This document shows, one piece after another, positions 28,767 through 37,567 of a stretch of 64,000 nucleotides of DNA (its first letter is position 1; the number at the start of each line of letters is the position of its first letter). A program made the translations under genes and the position numbers. The DNA is taken from contig CAVOII010000004.1 in NCBI GenBank assembly GCA_963696025.1, positions 62,001 to 126,000 of the forward strand, written 5' to 3'. The notes below the pieces were generated by a model that had not been told where the DNA came from, searched no databases, and saw only the letters and a list, made by a program, of their open reading frames with translations. This stretch comes from JABCYV01 sp963696025 (GTDB lineage Bacteria; Acidobacteriota; Terriglobia; Terriglobales; Acidobacteriaceae).

Positions 28767-29555
28767 CTACCTGCCCGGTTGTAACAAGAGTTGCTCCGCC
28801 GATGAAAAGACCCGGCCACGCATCAGTAGTGTGCTTACCAGTGAAGTCAGGCCCGATGCCGCGAAGATCATGGCTAATACCGTGAATTGGTAGATGGCGG
28901 CGTACACCGGTCGGGCGCCAGAGAGCAGCATTCCCGCCATTAAGCCGGGAATCCACACAATGCCCAACGAACGCAAAGAGTCTATCGCGGGAATCAAGCT
29001 GGCTTCGAAGGAAGCCTGCACGCAGAGCGAAACACTGTTCTTCGCCTCGGCTCCCAAGGCGAGTGCGGTCTCAATCTCACCTACGTGGGCCAGCACATCG
29101 GCACGAAAGCGATTCAGAGCCACGCCATTGGTATTCATCGCATTGGCGATAAGCATGCTTCCCACCGGAACCAGCGAAGTGATCGCTGGGTCAATTACGC
29201 CGAGCAACATCATCAGCACGATCACCGTTCCGGCGCCGAAAGCGATAGCCCAGGTGGAGACTCGAAAGGCGTCGGGCATGCCTTTTGCCCGGCGGGCCGA
29301 GGTTGCACCGGCGGCGACGATCATGCCGACCAGAAGAAATACACTGGTCCAGCGCGGAGCGCGCAGTAGAAGAAGCAGGATTGAGCCCACCGCAATGATT
29401 TGCACGATTCCGCGAACCATGGCCACTAGAAGTTCGCCTTCCAGATGGATTTCGCGCCTGCGGGCGAGCCACACCACGGCGAACGCGGCCAATGCTGCCA
29501 CGCCAGCTTGAGCGAAGCCCAATTGCAGTTGAGTGTGGAAGAACAGTTTAAGCAT
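28767..29555 (-). CDS. fetB: FetB-type metal-export ABC permease (UPF0014)
   Basis: A 262-residue inner-membrane protein of the UPF0014/FetB family with about seven helices. Recognisable parts are LARRREIHLEGELLVAMVRG, IVQIIAVGSILLLLL, SLVPVGSMLIANAMNTNGVA (the most conserved segment) and LVGPGLMA-like IPGLMAGMLLSGA. With FetA it forms an ABC exporter linked in E. coli to iron export and resistance to oxidative stress. Its first bases overlap fetA by 8 nt, which signals tight co-translation. Confidence 0.9.
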   Translation of the reverse strand: MLKLFFHTQLQLGFAQAGVAALAAFAVVWLARRREIHLEGELLVAMVRGIVQIIAVGSILLLLLRAPRWTSVFLLVGMIVAAGATSARRAKGMPDAFRVSTWAIAFGAGTVIVLMMLLGVIDPAITSLVPVGSMLIANAMNTNGVALNRFRADVLAHVGEIETALALGAEAKNSVSLCVQASFEASLIPAIDSLRSLGIVWIPGLMAGMLLSGARPVYAAIYQFTVLAMIFAASGLTSLVSTLLMRGRVFSSAEQLLLQPGR

Positions 29556-30297
29556 GGAGGACCTCGTTCACCGAACCAATACGGACGATGCGGCCGGCGT
29601 CAACCAACAGGGCGCGATCGGCGAGACGGGCCGCCTGGGAGACGTCGTGCGTAACCAGCACGCAGGTAAGGGTCTGATTGCGAACAATCTCCTGAATTAG
29701 TGACTCCACCTCGAGCTTAGAGGCCTCGTCCAAAGCGGAAGTGGGTTCATCGAGCAAAAGGACCATCGGAGAGTTGGCCAGAGTCCGAGCCACGGACACG
29801 CGCTGAGCCTCGCCACCGGAGAGATTTGCGACATCTCGACCGGCATAGCCTTTCAGACCAACCTGGCTTAGCAATTCCTCGACGGCGTCTTGCGAAAGCG
29901 ATTCGCCGCGTTGGGCTGGACCAAAGCGCAAGTTCTCCGCAACTGTGCCGGGAAACAGGAATGGGCGTTGCGTCACCAGGCCAAGCTGGCGACGCAGTTC
30001 GCGAGGCTCCATCGTCCGGTAATCGACTCCCTGTACATAGACTGTTCCCGTGGTCGGCTCATCCAAACGGTTTAGCAGGCGCAGCAAAGAAGTTTTCCCC
30101 GAACCGCTTGGGCCAACGATGGCCAGAACCTCTCCTCTTCGAACCTCAAAGGTTGCGTCTTGGACTAGCGTCTTGTCTTTGATCAGACGGCTCAAGTGCT
30201 CGACTCGTAGGATGGATTCCGAATTGGAGCGGTTGTCCACCGGTGTACGGTTCAGTTCGTGAGCTGCTCGTGGGGGTGCGGAGTCACCCACGCACAC
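29548..30297 (-). CDS. fetA: FetA-type ABC transporter ATPase
   Basis: A 249-residue ATPase: Walker A GPSGSGKTS, Q-loop VTQRPFLFPGTV, signature LSGGEAQRV, Walker B VLLLDEPTSALDE and switch His in LVTHDVSQA. Size, the LFPGTV loop and pairing with FetB mark it as FetA. A GTG at 30297 overlaps the upstream DHH gene by 14 bases. A GTG at 30240 (VDNRSNSESI), closer to the conserved ILRVEHLSR strand, is an equally good start. Sequence alone does not tell whether iron or another metal is moved. Confidence 0.9.
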   Translation of the reverse strand: MCVGDSAPPRAAHELNRTPVDNRSNSESILRVEHLSRLIKDKTLVQDATFEVRRGEVLAIVGPSGSGKTSLLRLLNRLDEPTTGTVYVQGVDYRTMEPRELRRQLGLVTQRPFLFPGTVAENLRFGPAQRGESLSQDAVEELLSQVGLKGYAGRDVANLSGGEAQRVSVARTLANSPMVLLLDEPTSALDEASKLEVESLIQEIVRNQTLTCVLVTHDVSQAARLADRALLVDAGRIVRIGSVNEVLHA

Positions 30298-31249
30298 TGG
30301 CGCGAAGCTCTTCTACGATTTCCGCTGCTGCCTGGCGCGCTGCTTCCTGTTGGGTGACGTTGAAGGAAATGGCGCCGACGCGGGCGTGGCCTCCGCCTCC
30401 GTAGCGTTCACAAATCTTCGCCAAATTCACCACCGGTTCCGAAGGCGCCCAGGGATTCGACCCAACGGAGACTTTGACGCGGAAACTGCTCTTACTTAGG
30501 CCCACGCTGTAGATGGATTCTGGATGAAGGTAATAAGGAATGAATTTGTTGTAGCCCTCCAAATCCTGGTCAGTGAGATCGAAGAAGAGGGTTCCGTTTT
30601 TCGACTCGATGCGCTCCTTCAGGATGGCAATCGAGCGATAGTGACGCTCCAGCAGTGGCGGCAGCAGAGGCGCCACGAAAGGCTCATCCAAAATCTCCGC
30701 GAGAGGCTTGGTGACCAGCAGGGGAATCAGTCGGGGCACGAAGCTGTAGTCCTGTCCCGACTCGATGACCATAGTCAGCTTCATCGCCGGGGCCTTCATT
30801 TCGACCGCCGTCTTGGCGTACGGATACATGGCGCCGTCAACAATGTCCGTCCAGTGGATGAGATCGGCGACCGGACTGGGATTGAAACCGAAACGCTGCT
30901 CGGCGATCATGGCGATAAAACTGGTGCAAGACTTGAAATCAGGATCGTAGAACTTACGATTACTCTGGTCCTGCTCGAAGTGGGCTGCATCAGCCGGGCT
31001 CAGAAACGCGCTTTGGTGATGATCGAACCACCAGGTGATTTTAGGGGAGCTGGAATACTTGAAGTCTACGATGGCGTTTTCGTCACCATCGAAGTGACTT
31101 TCGTCGAATAGAGAACCAGCACGATGCAGCAGACCGGAGAAAACGAATTCCACATCGTTGCGGATCCGTTCGCGGTAGAAACGCGAGAAAAGCGCGGCTG
31201 AAGACGCCCCGTCGAAACACTTGTCATGATAGAAAACCCGGACTTTCAA
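30284..31249 (-). CDS. DHH/DHHA1 family phosphoesterase
   Basis: A 321-residue protein beginning with the N-terminal metal site VFYHDKCFDGASSAAL, followed by the DHH motif in WWFDHHQS (about 74-77) and the C-terminal DHHA1 substrate-binding motif YGGGGHARVGAISF (about 285-298). The superfamily includes RecJ, NrnA-type nanoRNases and cyclic-dinucleotide phosphodiesterases; no GGDEF or PAS module is present, so the substrate is undetermined. The acidic insert DLIHWTDIVDGAMYPYAK supplies further metal ligands. It overlaps fetA by 14 bases and probably heads this operon. Confidence 0.85.
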   Translation of the reverse strand: MKVRVFYHDKCFDGASSAALFSRFYRERIRNDVEFVFSGLLHRAGSLFDESHFDGDENAIVDFKYSSSPKITWWFDHHQSAFLSPADAAHFEQDQSNRKFYDPDFKSCTSFIAMIAEQRFGFNPSPVADLIHWTDIVDGAMYPYAKTAVEMKAPAMKLTMVIESGQDYSFVPRLIPLLVTKPLAEILDEPFVAPLLPPLLERHYRSIAILKERIESKNGTLFFDLTDQDLEGYNKFIPYYLHPESIYSVGLSKSSFRVKVSVGSNPWAPSEPVVNLAKICERYGGGGHARVGAISFNVTQQEAARQAAAEIVEELRASVRG

Positions 31250-31471
31250 GCGTCTCTCCCCGTAGATCGAATCTTGTAGAGTACCGGAAACCAGGCGGGA
31301 ACGAAAAATAAATACGAATGCCGGTAGTGTCTCAGTTTGCTAAGAGGATGCGCGCCTTTCGTACACCGGCACGAATCGGTGCGCACTCAGATCCTTTTGC
31401 AATGAAAACCGGTGAAATTTCCGTTGTGAAACTTCGTGTCCTTCGTGGTAGGTGCTTTTTCTAATTCTGAT

Positions 31472-31951
31472 CTAGGCGTTGGCCTGCTTTTCCGCCAGGT
31501 CGCCAATAAAGGGCAACTTGTACATCAGTCCTTGATTGGCCTTGATCAGGAGGATGACCCAGATCACGACTGAGCCCAGCCAGATGAGAAGGTGCAAAGG
31601 CAGGGTGATAAATATTAACAAAGGAACAGCCCCGACTGCGGACAGGGCAATGTGAATCACAACCAGTGCCACCCAGAAGAAGATGCATTGGAAGGAATGG
31701 AAGCGAATAAATCGGTTGCGGTTGTAAGGCTCCATCACCAGAAAAATAATCGCGGGAATGATGGTGATATAGGCGAGCATGCCGGCCACATTGTCAGTCA
31801 ATCCCCCGGCAGCCGGCTGCGCCGAAGCCGCTGCTTGTGGCGTGCCTGGCGCCTGCACGGTTGCCGTAGCCGGTGTCGTGGAGCGATTGCATGACGGACA
31901 GGAGGTCGCGCCTTCTGGTATCTGGGTTCCACACGCGCTGCAAAAAGCCAT
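31472..31951 (-). CDS. Zinc-ribbon membrane protein (DUF4870-like), paralogue 1
   Basis: A 159-residue protein that opens with a zinc ribbon (MAFCSACG ... TSCPSCNR), followed by an Ala/Pro/Thr linker and about three membrane helices. The membrane part carries LAYITIIPAIIFLV, then NRFIRFHSFQCIFFWVALV and a C-terminal LPFIGDLAEKQA. ATG at 31951 begins directly at the ribbon. The adjacent gene encodes the same layout, and the C-terminal PFIGDLAEKQA is nearly identical. Function unknown; the ribbon may sense metal or bind another protein at the membrane. Confidence 0.75.
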   Translation of the reverse strand: MAFCSACGTQIPEGATSCPSCNRSTTPATATVQAPGTPQAAASAQPAAGGLTDNVAGMLAYITIIPAIIFLVMEPYNRNRFIRFHSFQCIFFWVALVVIHIALSAVGAVPLLIFITLPLHLLIWLGSVVIWVILLIKANQGLMYKLPFIGDLAEKQANA

Positions 31952-32101
31952 GATTTCCTCCCTCGGTTCGCCGTCGTTCGCCATCCGCGGAACAACTATC
32001 AGCAAACGGTCCGCATTTGGATGCGGAAAGTTATCAAAATGCCGCGCTTAAGGCAAATGGAATCCACAGCCCCCGATGGCAATTGCACAGGCCTGAGAGA
32101 C

Positions 32102-32560
32102 CTACGCCAGTTTCGCCTGTTTCTCGGCAAGATCACCGATGAAGGGTACCTTGAACGCCTCACCCTGAAGTGCTTTCACAACAAGCACAATCCACAGGAT
32201 CAGGCAGCCGAGCGAAAGGATCATTGGGATCAGCAAGGCTAACAGCTGACCCAGAAGCGGTACGAATAACAGAAGGGTAAATACAAGTTTGAGCGCGATG
32301 ACGAGGGCCAGTGTCGCGATTACGAGAAAAATACACTGAAAGGCGTGGAAACGGATAAAGCGGTTCTTCTTGAACGGCTCAACCAGTAAGAAGACGATGG
32401 CGGGAATGATAGTGACGTAGGCCACTGCGCCGAGGATGTTATCGCTGCTGCCGGCAGTTGCCCTCAAAGCTGGCCCCGCAGCCATTCCCCGACCGCAACC
32501 CGGGCAGAAGGTTGAGTGCTCTGGCATCTGGGAGCCACATGCGGGACAGGTAATCGGCAT
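32102..32560 (-). CDS. Zinc-ribbon membrane protein (DUF4870-like), paralogue 2
   Basis: A 152-residue paralogue of the previous protein: ribbon CPACGSQ ... FCPGCGRG, a short linker, YVTIIPAIVFLLVEPFKKNR, FIRFHAFQCIFLVIATLALV, a Leu-rich pair of helices, and the same ending VPFIGDLAEKQAKL. Its linker is shorter than in paralogue 1, and the last two helices diverge most. The two genes look like a tandem duplication. It starts two bases after the Fur-family gene ends, so it is probably in that gene's transcription unit. Confidence 0.75.
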   Translation of the reverse strand: MPITCPACGSQMPEHSTFCPGCGRGMAAGPALRATAGSSDNILGAVAYVTIIPAIVFLLVEPFKKNRFIRFHAFQCIFLVIATLALVIALKLVFTLLLFVPLLGQLLALLIPMILSLGCLILWIVLVVKALQGEAFKVPFIGDLAEKQAKLA

Positions 32561-32562
32561 GC

Positions 32563-33018
32563 TCAGACGACCTGCCGCGAATGATTCTTTTGGCGGCAGT
32601 CCTCGCAGACCCCGTAAATCTGAAAAGTATGGCGTGTAGTGACGTATCGATGTTTCCGTCCAATTTCCTGCTCCAGGCCATCCACTTCAGGAGAGAAGAA
32701 CTCAACCGAACTGCCGCATTCGGTGCAGACCATGTGGTGATGGCTCCGGCGATTGTACTGATGCTCATAGCGGGCGATGCCGTCATGAAAAGCGACTTCG
32801 CTCGCAAGACCGCACTCGGCCAGCAGTTTCAGGGTGCGATAGACCGTGGTGAAGCCGATCCTAAGGTCTTGTTTCTTTACCAGCCGGTGCAACTCGTCAG
32901 TAGAAAGATGTTCACGAGTTTCCAGAAAGGTGCGCAAAATGGTATCGCGCTGTGCGGTATGTTTCAGTCCAACACGTTTGAGATGACGATGCAGGATGCC
33001 CTCAGCCTCACGGATCAT
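32563..33018 (-). CDS. Fur family metal- or peroxide-responsive repressor
   Basis: A 151-residue Fur-family regulator: winged helix (LKHTAQRDTILRTFLE, LSTDELHRLV, RIGFTTVYRTLKLLAECGL) followed by the dimer domain with the His-rich RRSHHHMVCTECG and a second CxxC in YGVCEDCRQ; the two CxxC pairs form the structural zinc site. Which metal it senses (Fe, Mn/peroxide or Zn) is not settled by the sequence. ATG at 33018 gives a normal N-terminus (MIREAEGILHRHL); the frame is open to 33162 but that part is not conserved. It is transcribed with the zinc-ribbon genes and diverges from the acylase gene. Confidence 0.88.
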   Translation of the reverse strand: MIREAEGILHRHLKRVGLKHTAQRDTILRTFLETREHLSTDELHRLVKKQDLRIGFTTVYRTLKLLAECGLASEVAFHDGIARYEHQYNRRSHHHMVCTECGSSVEFFSPEVDGLEQEIGRKHRYVTTRHTFQIYGVCEDCRQKNHSRQVV

Positions 33019-33181
33019 CTCGCCCGAGATGCTGGGCTGGTCATCAATGCGTTTTTGTAGCGTGGCGTGAGTCACGGTAAATAGCAGGCCACAAGAATAA
33101 TACTGGCCTATGGCGGATATCGCCAAGCGTTTCCCCCGAGTTGTCTTCCAGTGCGTCTGCACCTAGAATCGAAAGCTCGCT

Positions 33182-35647
33182 ATGGCAACGATCAGCACTC
33201 CAGTTTGGCCTCACCGCAAACCTCGCCGCTGGGGCTGGATTCTCAGCTTTTCCCTGGTTGTGCTTATCGTCGTGCTCCTGTCGGCACTGGAATATGTCAG
33301 CTCCATAGCGCGTTCGGCCCTGCCGCAGCTCGATGGTATCGTCCAGGTTTCCGGAATCTCAGCGCAAGTCACCGTAACCCGCGATGGGCACGGTGTTCCA
33401 ACAATCGAAGCCTCGAATCTTGATGACTTATTCTTTGCCCAGGGATACGTGACCGCGCAGGACCGATTGTGGCAGATGGATATCATGCGGCGCTTTGCTG
33501 CTGGTGAACTCTCCGAAATCCTGGGAGACGACCTGCTCAAACATGATCGAGAGCAAAGAATCCTGGGCCTGCGGGTGGCGGCGCGGAAAGCACTTGAGGT
33601 TGGCTCGGAACAGGATCGCACGCGTTTCGAAGCATATGCGCGAGGCGTGAACGCGTATATCGCGTCACATCGCGATCACTTGCCGGTGGAGTTTCTTATT
33701 CTGCGCTACTCTCCCCGGCCCTGGGCAGCGGAGGATTCCACCGTGATCGCCGCCCAAATGGTGAAGGACCTCAACCATTATCCCTACAAAGACGCACTGA
33801 CTCGCGAGAAGATCCTAGCTGAGCTCGGGCCGGAATTGACCGCGGACTTGTACGTGAACTCTTCCTGGCACGACCGACCGCCGACGGCATCTCGTCCCAG
33901 GCTCGAGGATACCGGTGATAAGGACGACGAAGAAATGGACACTGGCGGAGGAAGTTCCGTTGCCAGCGGCAGCCCGATATTAGTTCCGGCTTTTTCCCAG
34001 GAATCGGATGTAGGGTCGCGGCCGGTTATCGGCTCCAACAACTGGGTGATCTCCGGCGTACATACGGTTTCGGGGAAGCCACTCCTCTCGAACGATATGC
34101 ACCTGGGGCACCAGATGCCCAATTTGTGGTATGAAGCTCACCTCCACTCGGGCGAGTTCGATGTTGCAGGCCTCACTCTTCCAGGAGTCCCGTTTGTCAT
34201 CGTCGGGCACAATCAGCGCATTGCGTGGGGATTTACCAATGTCGGCCCAACGGTGGAAGACGTCTATGTGGAGACTTTCAACTCAGGCGGGCAATATCTC
34301 AGCCCGGATGGATGGAAGAATGCGCAGCACCGTCAGGAAATCATTCGCGTAAAAGGCAAGCCTGATGTCTCCATGGATGTCGTGATCACCCGGCATGGCC
34401 CGATTATCAGTGAACTTATTCCGGGAGAAAGCCGCAAGCTGGCCCTGCGCTGGACGCTGTACGACGGCATCCGCGATCCTTTCTTTGAAGTGGATTCGGC
34501 GCATAACTGGGAGGAATTCCGCGGCGGGTTCTCCATGCTTGACGCGCCGGGCCAGAACGTCGTGTTTGCCGATGTGGATGGCAACATTGGGTACCAGGCA
34601 ACGGGGAAGATTCCAATTCGCGCTTCCGGCGACGGCAGCCTTCCGGAAAACGGCAGCGACAATGCCCACGAGTGGATCGGCTACATTCCATTCGAGAAGT
34701 TGCCGAGTACTTTCAATCCGCCGTCCGGAAGTATCGCTACCGCCAACGGCCGGATCACACCCGATGGATATCCCTATTCGATCAGCAGCGGCTGGGAGGC
34801 GCCGTGGCGCACCGCGCGGATTTATCGCGTGCTGGCGTCAGGCAAGAAATTCTCCGCGGCCGACATGCTGGCGCTGCAAACGGATATTTATTCCGAATTC
34901 GAACGCTACTCGGCGGAGCGATTCGTGTATGCCGTAGACCACGCCAAGAATCCGTCCTCGCGGTCTAAGCAAGCAGCAGAGATCATGCGGGGTTGGGATG
35001 GCCGCATGACTGCCGACTCGGCCGCACCCGTCATCGCAGCCCGAGCCCGAGCGGAGTTGGTGCGGCTGGTATTGGAACCGAAACTCGGGTCCGCGCCTAA
35101 GGATCAGGCGCAGATTCAAACCACGGCGAGCTGGAAGAGCTACCGCTGGGGCATGCAGTCGGTTTGGATGGAAAACGTTCTGCAGCACCAGCCGAAGCGT
35201 TGGCTGCCCGATTCATTTGCGACTTACGATGAGCTCCTGACTGCAGCGGTCGAGGCAGCGGTGAGTGATCCGATGGCTCCCAAGGACCTGAGCCTCTGGA
35301 AGTGGGGGGCGTTTAACCCGTTCGAAATTCAGCATCCGATTCTGGGCAGGATTCCTCTCGTGCGACGTTGGAGTGGCCCTGGAGTACAACCGCAATCCGG
35401 CAGCAGCTACACGGTGAAGGCCGTGTCCCGAACGCACGGGCCGTCGGAGCGCATGACCATGGACCTCGCTGACTGGGACGAATCCACCCTAAACCTGGTG
35501 ACAGGTGAGGGGGGGAATTTTCTTAGTCCTTTTTACATGGATCAATGGAAGGCATGGTATGAGGGTTATACTTTCACTCTGCCGTTCTCAGGATCCGCAG
35601 TCGAACGGGCCCGAGCTTACCAGCTGGTGCTGGAGCCTGCGAAGTAA
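33182..35647 (+). CDS. Penicillin acylase family Ntn-hydrolase
   Basis: An 821-residue preproprotein with an N-terminal membrane/signal segment (WGWILSFSLVVLIVVLLSAL). The alpha chain shows RDGHGVPTIEA and QGYVTAQDRLWQMDIMRR; an acidic Gly/Ser-rich linker (about 240-275) fits the removed spacer peptide. The beta chain begins at Ser285 in GSNNWVISG, the N-terminal nucleophile made by self-cleavage. GHNQRIAWGFTNVGPTVEDVY and HGPIISEL are further family motifs. Relatives hydrolyse amide bonds of penicillins, acyl-homoserine lactones or other N-acyl compounds; the natural substrate here cannot be named. Maturation probably happens in the periplasm. Confidence 0.9.
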   Translation: MATISTPVWPHRKPRRWGWILSFSLVVLIVVLLSALEYVSSIARSALPQLDGIVQVSGISAQVTVTRDGHGVPTIEASNLDDLFFAQGYVTAQDRLWQMDIMRRFAAGELSEILGDDLLKHDREQRILGLRVAARKALEVGSEQDRTRFEAYARGVNAYIASHRDHLPVEFLILRYSPRPWAAEDSTVIAAQMVKDLNHYPYKDALTREKILAELGPELTADLYVNSSWHDRPPTASRPRLEDTGDKDDEEMDTGGGSSVASGSPILVPAFSQESDVGSRPVIGSNNWVISGVHTVSGKPLLSNDMHLGHQMPNLWYEAHLHSGEFDVAGLTLPGVPFVIVGHNQRIAWGFTNVGPTVEDVYVETFNSGGQYLSPDGWKNAQHRQEIIRVKGKPDVSMDVVITRHGPIISELIPGESRKLALRWTLYDGIRDPFFEVDSAHNWEEFRGGFSMLDAPGQNVVFADVDGNIGYQATGKIPIRASGDGSLPENGSDNAHEWIGYIPFEKLPSTFNPPSGSIATANGRITPDGYPYSISSGWEAPWRTARIYRVLASGKKFSAADMLALQTDIYSEFERYSAERFVYAVDHAKNPSSRSKQAAEIMRGWDGRMTADSAAPVIAARARAELVRLVLEPKLGSAPKDQAQIQTTASWKSYRWGMQSVWMENVLQHQPKRWLPDSFATYDELLTAAVEAAVSDPMAPKDLSLWKWGAFNPFEIQHPILGRIPLVRRWSGPGVQPQSGSSYTVKAVSRTHGPSERMTMDLADWDESTLNLVTGEGGNFLSPFYMDQWKAWYEGYTFTLPFSGSAVERARAYQLVLEPAK

Positions 35648-35702
35648 TGTCCGGATCAGAAGTTAGCCAACACGACCGGGACGCTCGCGCCTACACTGAG
35701 CG

Positions 35703-35749
35703 TGGGACCCCACTCTTCGCAAAGAATGCGCAAGAGTGAGGCGCCCCCA
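35703..35749. repeat. Palindromic repeat / bidirectional terminator-like hairpin
   Basis: CACTCTT (35711-35717) pairs with AAGAGTG (35732-35738) around a loop that itself contains CGC/GCG pairing, flanked by GTGGGACCC and GGCGCCCCC. Layout and flanks match the unit at 3084-3125. It lies between the convergent ends of the acylase gene and the next gene. Confidence 0.55.
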
Positions 35750-35777
35750 GAGTTAGAACTCTCACCCGCCCGGGTGT

Positions 35778-36233
35778 TCATCGTGGCGAGTGATCGTCGG
35801 CCTTTTGCGCAACCCTGTCGCCTTCTGACTCCGTCGGTTTCATGGCGACAACGTGATACTCTCGCGTCTTTCGATCCCCATCGAGAACTTTTAGAAGCAG
35901 AACGTCCTTCTTGATCTTGAATTCCGCTTCCTGGCCGATCGGCAAAATCACAGGATGTTTGCCGTCTGTAGGCCGGATGTGATATTCCATTTCGTCGGTT
36001 CGCAGGAGATACTGCGGGCATAACTTCTCATCCGAGTTCACATGGGTCACGCCCGCTGATGCCCACACGCTGCCCAAACCTGTAAGGCCTCTTTCTTTCG
36101 CGCCGCAAGGAACCGCTTCCATTTTCTCCAGCATGCCTCGGTTGGGTTGCTTTTTTTTGTTCTTATCGCCTGCTACCCCGGGAATTGCCAGAACCAGAAC
36201 CAGCGCTGCAATCAGTGAAGCCTTGATTTTCAT
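35778..36233 (-). CDS. Small exported protein of unknown function
   Basis: A 151-residue protein with a clear signal peptide (MKIKASLIAALVLVLAIPGVAG). The mature part starts with a Lys-rich stretch, has two Cys (AVPCGAKERG and KLCPQYLL) that could form a disulfide, and ends with beta-rich EMEYHIRP, EAEFKIKKDVLLLKVL and REYHVVAM. I do not recognise the family. ATG at 36233 is chosen because GGAGG lies four bases upstream and the signal peptide starts there; the longer frame to 36344 has neither. Confidence 0.7.
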   Translation of the reverse strand: MKIKASLIAALVLVLAIPGVAGDKNKKKQPNRGMLEKMEAVPCGAKERGLTGLGSVWASAGVTHVNSDEKLCPQYLLRTDEMEYHIRPTDGKHPVILPIGQEAEFKIKKDVLLLKVLDGDRKTREYHVVAMKPTESEGDRVAQKADDHSPR

Positions 36234-36365
36234 CTCGCCTCCGTTTTGAAGACTTCCGCCACGACCTCCCCCAGCATCATCGAGTGGCACCTTGCCCGCA
36301 AGAACGCCGATCACCGGGTTGAAGGCCGGTGACCTGGCCTCCAATCCGGTTGATTTTGGGGCTAG

Positions 36366-37304
36366 CTACTGCTTGGGTTTGGGCTCGGGATTTGCGGGGT
36401 TCTTATAGCCCGAGCTGCCATTGTTCAACTTCTGCACTGAGCTCATGAAGACCTGCGGATTTTCCTTCAACTCCTCCCGCACTCCAGGATGGGCTTGCAG
36501 GTACTCTTGAAGTTCGGGATGATTTTGCATGTATTCCTTGCTGTTGGCCAATTCGGGATGCTCGGAGAGTTGGCGGCCAATATTCGAATGGTCCCCGAGG
36601 AAGTGATTAAAGCTTGTCAGCTCAGCGACCGTAGTGTCGTGATCACCGCGATCCTCGCGCCGGTCAAAGCGTTGCTCTTGCCGCATGAAGGCGTTCGGGT
36701 TTTCCTTGATTTCTTCCCGAGCTTCAGGATGCTGCTCCATGTACTCTTGCAGCGCAGGATGAGCCTTCACGAATTCTTTGTCATCCATCAGCGATGGGTT
36801 CTTGCGCAGCTGTTCGGCGATTTCGGGATGACGATCCATGAATTGATCGAAACCCGCGAGCTGTCGTCGATTGACGTCAGCGTCGCGTCCGCGGTCACGA
36901 TCGTCCTCACGCCGGTCGAAGCGCTGTTCTTGCCGCATGAAGGCGTTTGGATTTTCCCTCAGCTCTTCCCGGGCTTCAGGATGCCGCTGCAAATACTCCT
37001 GCAGCGCGGGGTGCTTTTCGACGAACTCTTCGTTGTTCACGAGCGAAGGATCTTTGCGGAGTTGTTCGGCGATCTCGGGATGACGATCCATGAATTGATC
37101 AAAACCGGCCATCTCCCCACGCCTGACGTCGTTATCCCGCGGCGCAACCTGAGTGTTGTCCTGAGGCGGCATGACCTGGGAGTTCTGGCTCGGCCCGTTC
37201 TGCGCGTGTGCGAGGGCGCCAAGACAGAATACAATTGTCAGAATCAACAATGGCAGCGAGTGCTTGAAATGCAAGCGTCCCTGTTTCGTAAGATCCTGTT
37301 TCAT
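36366..37304 (-). CDS. Secreted three-repeat protein of unknown function
   Basis: A 312-residue protein: signal peptide (HSLPLLILTIVFCLGALAHAQ, about 15-35), a Gln/Asn/Pro-rich linker, then three repeats of about 62-68 residues at about 67-134, 151-217 and 231-292. Each has the plan FxxFMDRHPEIAEQLRKxP, then HPALQEYLQRHPEAREEL and ENPNAFMRQ. The repeats are helical and strongly charged; the spacer QRFDRRED follows the first two copies. Repeats one and two are closest, so the third is older or under other constraint. The gene has its own sigma-54-type promoter (37336-37351), with AGGAGG and a nearer AGGA in a short leader. No enzymatic motif is visible; a stress or envelope role is a guess. 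Confidence 0.78.
   Translation of the reverse strand: MKQDLTKQGRLHFKHSLPLLILTIVFCLGALAHAQNGPSQNSQVMPPQDNTQVAPRDNDVRRGEMAGFDQFMDRHPEIAEQLRKDPSLVNNEEFVEKHPALQEYLQRHPEAREELRENPNAFMRQEQRFDRREDDRDRGRDADVNRRQLAGFDQFMDRHPEIAEQLRKNPSLMDDKEFVKAHPALQEYMEQHPEAREEIKENPNAFMRQEQRFDRREDRGDHDTTVAELTSFNHFLGDHSNIGRQLSEHPELANSKEYMQNHPELQEYLQAHPGVREELKENPQVFMSSVQKLNNGSSGYKNPANPEPKPKQ
36429..37106 (-). repeat. Three in-frame internal repeats of the secreted protein
   Basis: Copies run about 37106-36903, 36854-36654 and 36614-36429. The protein copies share HPE.AEQL, HPALQEY and ENPNAFM-like blocks in the same order, and the DNA of copies one and two is also close. Confidence 0.75.
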
Positions 37305-37335
37305 AATATCCTGTAGCCTCCTGAGACTTGATGGG

Positions 37336-37351
37336 TGCAAGTGCCATGCCA
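37336..37351 (-). promoter_or_regulatory. Sigma-54 (-24/-12) promoter of the three-repeat protein gene
   Basis: The minus strand reads TGGCATGGCACTTGCA. GG and GC are exactly ten bases apart, and TTGCA starts eleven bases after the TGG. The predicted start falls about 20 bases before the ATG at 37304, and the leader still contains AGGAGG. Confidence 0.72.
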
Positions 37352-37567
37352 GAGACCTTGTGAAATCGCTCATCTCCCTAGAGATCAAAGCGTTGGGAAG
37401 AATGTGAAATCGGATTGCGCATGACATCGAAGGCAGAATCGACACGCTGGACGCAAAATCGCTATACGTTGTTGCCCCTAGGGAATTGACCGTAGGAAAT
37501 CCTTCGAGCAACTTTCAAATAGACCGAAGTATCGCCGGCGCTGCCGAAACGTGGGTGCTTCATTCGC

